Source: Syntrophaceae bacterium CG2_30_49_12
GTDB lineage: Bacteria; Desulfobacterota; Syntrophia; Syntrophales; CG2-30-49-12
NCBI GenBank assembly: GCA_001873675.1
Contig: MNZP01000069.1
Span: forward strand, 1-9,365
DNA length: 9,365 bases
Reading direction: 5' to 3'
The notes beneath the pieces were generated by a model, which saw only the letters and a program-made list of their open reading frames with translations, did not search any database and was not told where the DNA came from. The translations under genes were made by a program, and so were the position numbers. How positions within the stretch are numbered: the first letter of the stretch is position 1; every line of letters starts with the position of its first letter. This document shows, in pieces, positions 6,632 through 9,365 of this stretch.

Positions 6632-9011
6632 AGTTTTCTCCAAACAATTTTTCCTCTAAGGCCTTAGTTTGCTGGTAACCGGTTTTTGCTCGTTTTAATT
6701 TGTCTTCCAGTTGGCCAAATCTCTTTTCCCTCTCTTCAGTTGAGGTTAAGTTCCAGATGTCGTAGACCATTTCGGAAAAATCCCGCTCTTCCCTGATCCG
6801 TCCTAAGATCATCTCAATCTCTCCGATAACCATTTCAAACATATTGATCTTCTTATCTAAAATCTCTAAGATATAATCTTCCGCACTTTCCACAGCACAG
6901 AGATTATAGATCAACACCTCTTTCTCCTGTCCAATCCGGTGAATACGACCGATCCGCTGTTCTATCCTCATAGGGTTCCAGGGGAGATCGTAGTTGATCA
7001 TACAATGGCAAAACTGGAGGTTGCGGCCCTCACCGCCGATCTCGGTAGTGAGGAGGATGTTCTGCCTCTCCCGGAAACTCTGGATTTGCTCATCCTTCAT
7101 CCGCTGATCCATCTGGCCGTGAAAAAGAGCGAAAGGAAGTTTCCGTGAAGTCAAAAATTCAGCAATATACTTGAGGGTACCGAGATATTTCACAAAAATT
7201 ATCTTCTTTTCCGGAGAAGTCTCGATAAGCTTAAGAAGGGTCTTATTCTTACTGCTTTCCTTAAGGGACAGGCCGAGATGGTATATCGCCTCAATCTCCT
7301 TTTCATAGAGCCGAAGGTTATCCTCCCTCTGGAGGAGACGAGAGAGGGTAACGCTTACTGCCTGAGGCGATGACCCTGCCTCCTCCAACAGATTCCTGAG
7401 GAGTAATCGGTGTCTGATACCATCGGCGACATTGATATCCCTCACGAGGGCAGAGAGTTTTTCATAGAGGGCTTTTTCCAGGGGGGAAGGTTCAACTCTG
7501 ATGGTCTGAGCAAAACGGGGAGGGATCTGGACCCTGGCTAAGGCCCTGGTATTCCGGATCATTACCTGGCTTAAGAGCTCCCTCAACTTACTCCGATTTT
7601 GTGGATCCGTGGGATCGCCCCTGGTCATAAATTCATTCCGGAACTCAGTAGCGGTCTTGAGCTGGCCCGGTTTCAAGAGGGTGACCAGATTGTAAAGTTC
7701 CATCAAATTGTTCTCTACCGGGGTGGCAGTGAGGAGGAGGAGAAACCTCTTTTTAAAACTGTTCACCAATTTCCAGTTGAGGGTATTCCGGTTCTTGAGA
7801 TGATGAGCCTCATCAACAATAACCATGTCATACTCCCTTTTGATAACGAGGGGGAAATTGTTTTTGGACTTCGCAATATTGATAGAGGCCAGGATAAAGG
7901 GCTCGTCCCAGAAAGACAGCTCCCTGGTGCGGTAATCCTCGTCGTCGGTGGAGGAAAAGTGAAGGTCAAACTTAACCCGTAGCTCTTCCTTCCACTGACT
8001 TACCAGGGAAGAAGGGACAAGGATCAGGGCATTCTTTACCATCCCCCGTTGCAGATACTCTTTGAGTACCATGAGGGCCTCGATGGTTTTCCCCAGGCCT
8101 ACCTCATCCGCCAGAAGCGCACGACCACGAAAGTCTTTCAGGACTTTTCTCGCTGTCTCCTCCTGATACCAGAAGGAGCGCACCTCTTTCAGAGAGCTAA
8201 GGCAGATAAGACTTTCAAAGGTTTCCCGGAAACGGATCCTGTATCCCTGTAAGGTAAGTTCAAAATCCTCCAGGGGACTGAACCTTCTTGTCGTTAGAAC
8301 CTCCTCAAGGGGCCGCAGATCTACCTGTATGGAAAGGGGAATATCAGGGAGAGGGGCCACATCAACCCTCTTTTCTGGCCTATCTGCCACCTCCGGTGAG
8401 GAAGCTATCGGTTTTGTATCTTCTAAAGATGGTCCTTTACCGATTTCCAGCATTGCCCGACAGTGCTTCTCTTCCTGCCGCAGGGTCTCAAGGAAGGGAT
8501 TTTTGGACGAGCCCCGCATCCTGGGGCTGGAGATGAGTGGTATTGTCTCTTGAATAAGGCTCAAGGCCTGCTCATATTTACCTGTTTCTCTAAGTAGCCT
8601 GGAGAGAAAATACCTTTCATCCAGTTCGATAAACCCATAGGTATGAAGCCATAGGAGGGCCTTGAGTTCTATATCAGCCCTCTTCATTCTCCTTCCCAGA
8701 CGAGCTAATGCAGAAAGAAACACCTTATTTTTGGGATCGAGGTGAATGGCCCTTTCGAGATAAGACAATGCCTCATCGAGGGTCCTGGAATTTTGCCTTC
8801 CCAGGGCTTCGGAATATAGGCATTCTGCCTTCTCTCTCTGGAGATAGTTGGCGAGTCCCCGTCGGCGGGCCTTCTTTTTTTCCTTTCTTTTAACCCTTTT
8901 CTTTTCTTCTCTTGTAGATCCTGGAGACATGGGGATTCTGTTTGTTGTTCTGGGGGAAAAAGGTTTGCTCAGTCGCTGATTCTCCTGGTGGGCGGTACTG
9001 AGATTTAGCAT
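6621..9011 (-). CDS. SNF2-family DNA-dependent ATPase/translocase with TPR-like N-terminal region
   Basis: SNF2 proteins use ATP to move along duplex DNA and strip or remodel bound proteins; bacterial relatives include RapA/HepA, which recycles RNA polymerase. Both RecA-like lobes are complete in the 796 residues: motif I D-E-V-G-L-G-K-T (302-309, Lys308), motif II D-E-A-H (400-403), motif III T-A-T-P (428-431), motif V T-T-E-I-G-G-E-G-R-N-L-Q (655-666) and motif VI Q-R-I-G-R-I-H-R-I-G-Q (685-695, two Arg-finger candidates). Residues 34-51 are very basic and 65-160 are helical with TPR-like periodicity (A-L-S-Y-L-E-R-A-I-H-L-D-P near 81-93), suggesting partner binding. A Pro/Ser-rich linker (about 160-230) joins this to the motor, and a charged helix follows (about 730-790). 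No nuclease or methylase domain is fused. The start is uncertain: ATG 9011 has only a distant GGAAG, and ATG 8930 (Met28) has none. It is the first gene of a two-gene operon. Confidence 0.93.
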   Translation of the reverse strand: MLNLSTAHQENQRLSKPFSPRTTNRIPMSPGSTREEKKRVKRKEKKKARRRGLANYLQREKAECLYSEALGRQNSRTLDEALSYLERAIHLDPKNKVFLSALARLGRRMKRADIELKALLWLHTYGFIELDERYFLSRLLRETGKYEQALSLIQETIPLISSPRMRGSSKNPFLETLRQEEKHCRAMLEIGKGPSLEDTKPIASSPEVADRPEKRVDVAPLPDIPLSIQVDLRPLEEVLTTRRFSPLEDFELTLQGYRIRFRETFESLICLSSLKEVRSFWYQEETARKVLKDFRGRALLADEVGLGKTIEALMVLKEYLQRGMVKNALILVPSSLVSQWKEELRVKFDLHFSSTDDEDYRTRELSFWDEPFILASINIAKSKNNFPLVIKREYDMVIVDEAHHLKNRNTLNWKLVNSFKKRFLLLLTATPVENNLMELYNLVTLLKPGQLKTATEFRNEFMTRGDPTDPQNRSKLRELLSQVMIRNTRALARVQIPPRFAQTIRVEPSPLEKALYEKLSALVRDINVADGIRHRLLLRNLLEEAGSSPQAVSVTLSRLLQREDNLRLYEKEIEAIYHLGLSLKESSKNKTLLKLIETSPEKKIIFVKYLGTLKYIAEFLTSRKLPFALFHGQMDQRMKDEQIQSFRERQNILLTTEIGGEGRNLQFCHCMINYDLPWNPMRIEQRIGRIHRIGQEKEVLIYNLCAVESAEDYILEILDKKINMFEMVIGEIEMILGRIREERDFSEMVYDIWNLTSTEEREKRFGQLEDKLKRAKTGYQQTKALEEKLFGENYEL
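6638..6641 (-). promoter_or_regulatory. Ribosome binding site deciding the start of the Cys/His-cluster gene
   Basis: On the - strand GGAG lies 6 nt before ATG 6631, inside the last codons of the upstream ATPase gene. It favours ATG 6631 over the in-frame TTG at 6643, which has no comparable site, and fits translational coupling through the 11-nt overlap. Confidence 0.6.
8510..8528. repeat. Small perfect palindrome inside the SNF2 gene linker
   Basis: AGCCCC (8510-8515) and GGGGCT (8523-8528) are perfect 6-bp arms around a 7-nt spacer. They encode part of the linker S-S-P-R-M-R-G-S-S (residues about 161-169) between the TPR-like and ATPase parts. It resembles a REP-type palindrome that has become coding sequence, but arms this short can arise by chance. 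Confidence 0.35.
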
Positions 9012-9051
9012 CTGAAGGTAGCACTCTTCCGCCCACGCCCAGGTTGACCGG

Positions 9052-9069
9052 ATAGTCAGGATTGACTAT
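9052..9069. promoter_or_regulatory. Perfect 7-bp dyad overlapping the -10 (operator candidate)
   Basis: ATAGTCA (9052-9058) and TGACTAT (9063-9069) are perfect inverted arms around GGAT. The dyad covers most of the proposed -10 and the expected start point, the usual place for a repressor site. No regulator gene is encoded in the window, so any binding protein would come from elsewhere. Confidence 0.4.
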
Positions 9070-9094
9070 ACTTCAAAGGAATGCCTCTTTTCAA
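9065..9094 (-). promoter_or_regulatory. Sigma70-like promoter of the SNF2 two-gene operon
   Basis: Reading the - strand, TTGAAA (9094-9089) and TATAGT (9070-9065) are separated by 18 nt. Each matches the sigma70 consensus at five of six positions. Transcription would start near 9058, leaving an untranslated leader of about 47 nt before ATG 9011. This supports independent expression of the SNF2 pair. It is a match by eye only. Confidence 0.5.
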
Positions 9095-9226
9095 GAGAAA
9101 AAACTCCTCTGGGTTTAAAGTGATTTAGGAAGAGCTGACCATTAAGAAGACTTGCCTTTTCCGGGTGGAAGGTCTATAAGGATGACCCTAAGTCAATCAA
9201 CATGGCGGGCAATAGTTCGGTTGATG

Positions 9227-9262
9227 GTAACTATTCAGCCACCAAGGCACAAAGACCCAAAG
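9227..9262 (+). repeat. Solo arm of the dispersed GCCACCAAGGCAC-type repeat
   Basis: GTAACTATTCA (9227-9237) followed by a 25-bp stretch beginning GCCACCAAGGCAC (9238-9262) matches the arms of the inverted repeat at 5410-5537. The 25-bp part agrees with the right arm at 22 of 25 positions. Bases 9224-9242 are identical to 5407-5425 over 19 bp. No inverted partner is seen before the window ends. Confidence 0.8.
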
Positions 9263-9365
9263 AGAAGATGGATATAAATTGAATAACGGAGTTTTCTCAT
9301 TAATTTCAATGTGCCATCAGTAATGTCCGGTTAGGATTTTGCATATGATTGATCCTGGTTTGGCG

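Larger units (their letters stand above)
9012..9365. other. Non-coding region upstream of the SNF2 operon
   Basis: I see no credible gene, tRNA or CRISPR unit here. The part next to the SNF2 gene holds a promoter-like sequence and a dyad (9052-9094). Bases 9095-9223 show nothing I can name. Bases 9224-9262 are a solo copy of the dispersed repeat also found at 5410-5537. The final hundred bases are AT-rich with no gene start visible and may belong to whatever lies beyond the window. Confidence 0.6.

Noticed and set aside
7599..7982. Open + strand frame opposite the SNF2 motor
   Set aside because: It is antisense to conserved helicase motifs and has no domain of its own.
5564..9011. Assignment of the SNF2 pair to DISARM, Zorya or Dpd
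   Set aside because: The expected partners (DrmA/DrmB/DrmC and a methylase, ZorA/ZorB, or Dpd modification enzymes) are absent, and no nuclease or methylase domain is seen in either protein; the nearby methyltransferase belongs to the opposite operon and does not look like a DNA methylase.
9201..9245. tRNA-like stretch with GTTCGG
   Set aside because: No acceptor stem, anticodon arm or matching T stem can be folded around it.

Overview
The window looks like bacterial chromosome, probably from an anaerobic Desulfobacterota-type lineage (Syntrophales or a relative). I infer this from three things: a stand-alone biotin carboxyltransferase subunit, a SecA of the short class with a zinc-binding tail, and two families of short dispersed repeats (a TCAGGGN heptamer array and a GCCACCAAGGCAC-type repeat). 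In my experience such repeats are common in those genomes. The assignment is soft because there is no rRNA or other marker here.

Positions 1-5413 hold four closely spaced genes on the + strand. They are the 3' end of a pyruvate/oxaloacetate carboxyltransferase subunit with its biotinyl domain (1-1023), secA (1054-3570), moaA (3584-4621) and a class I SAM-dependent methyltransferase (4643-5413). The gaps are 30, 13 and 21 nt, so they are probably co-transcribed, although their functions (central carbon carboxylation, protein export, molybdopterin synthesis, an unknown methylation) do not form one pathway. A 7-nt tandem repeat fills the gap before secA, where it seems to supply the Shine-Dalgarno sequence. 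The same repeat occurs inside moaA, where nine units (63 nt) stay in frame and encode a heptapeptide-periodic insert.

Positions 5414-5563 lie between convergent genes and hold a large imperfect inverted repeat. Its first bases supply the stop codon of the methyltransferase gene.

Positions 5564-9011 hold a two-gene operon on the - strand. The first gene (9011 to 6621) encodes a SNF2-family DNA translocase with a basic N-terminus and a TPR-like region. The second (6631 to 5564) overlaps it by 11 nt and encodes an unrecognised 355-residue protein with a charged helical centre and a C-terminal Cys/His cluster. A sigma70-like promoter with a perfect 7-bp dyad over its -10 lies upstream (9052-9094). 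Copies of the same dispersed repeat, including a 19-bp exact direct repeat, lie on both sides of this pair, which therefore looks like a discrete inserted or exchangeable cassette. It is the best candidate here for an undescribed system, perhaps a split HepA/RapA-type remodeller, but its function cannot be read from the sequence.
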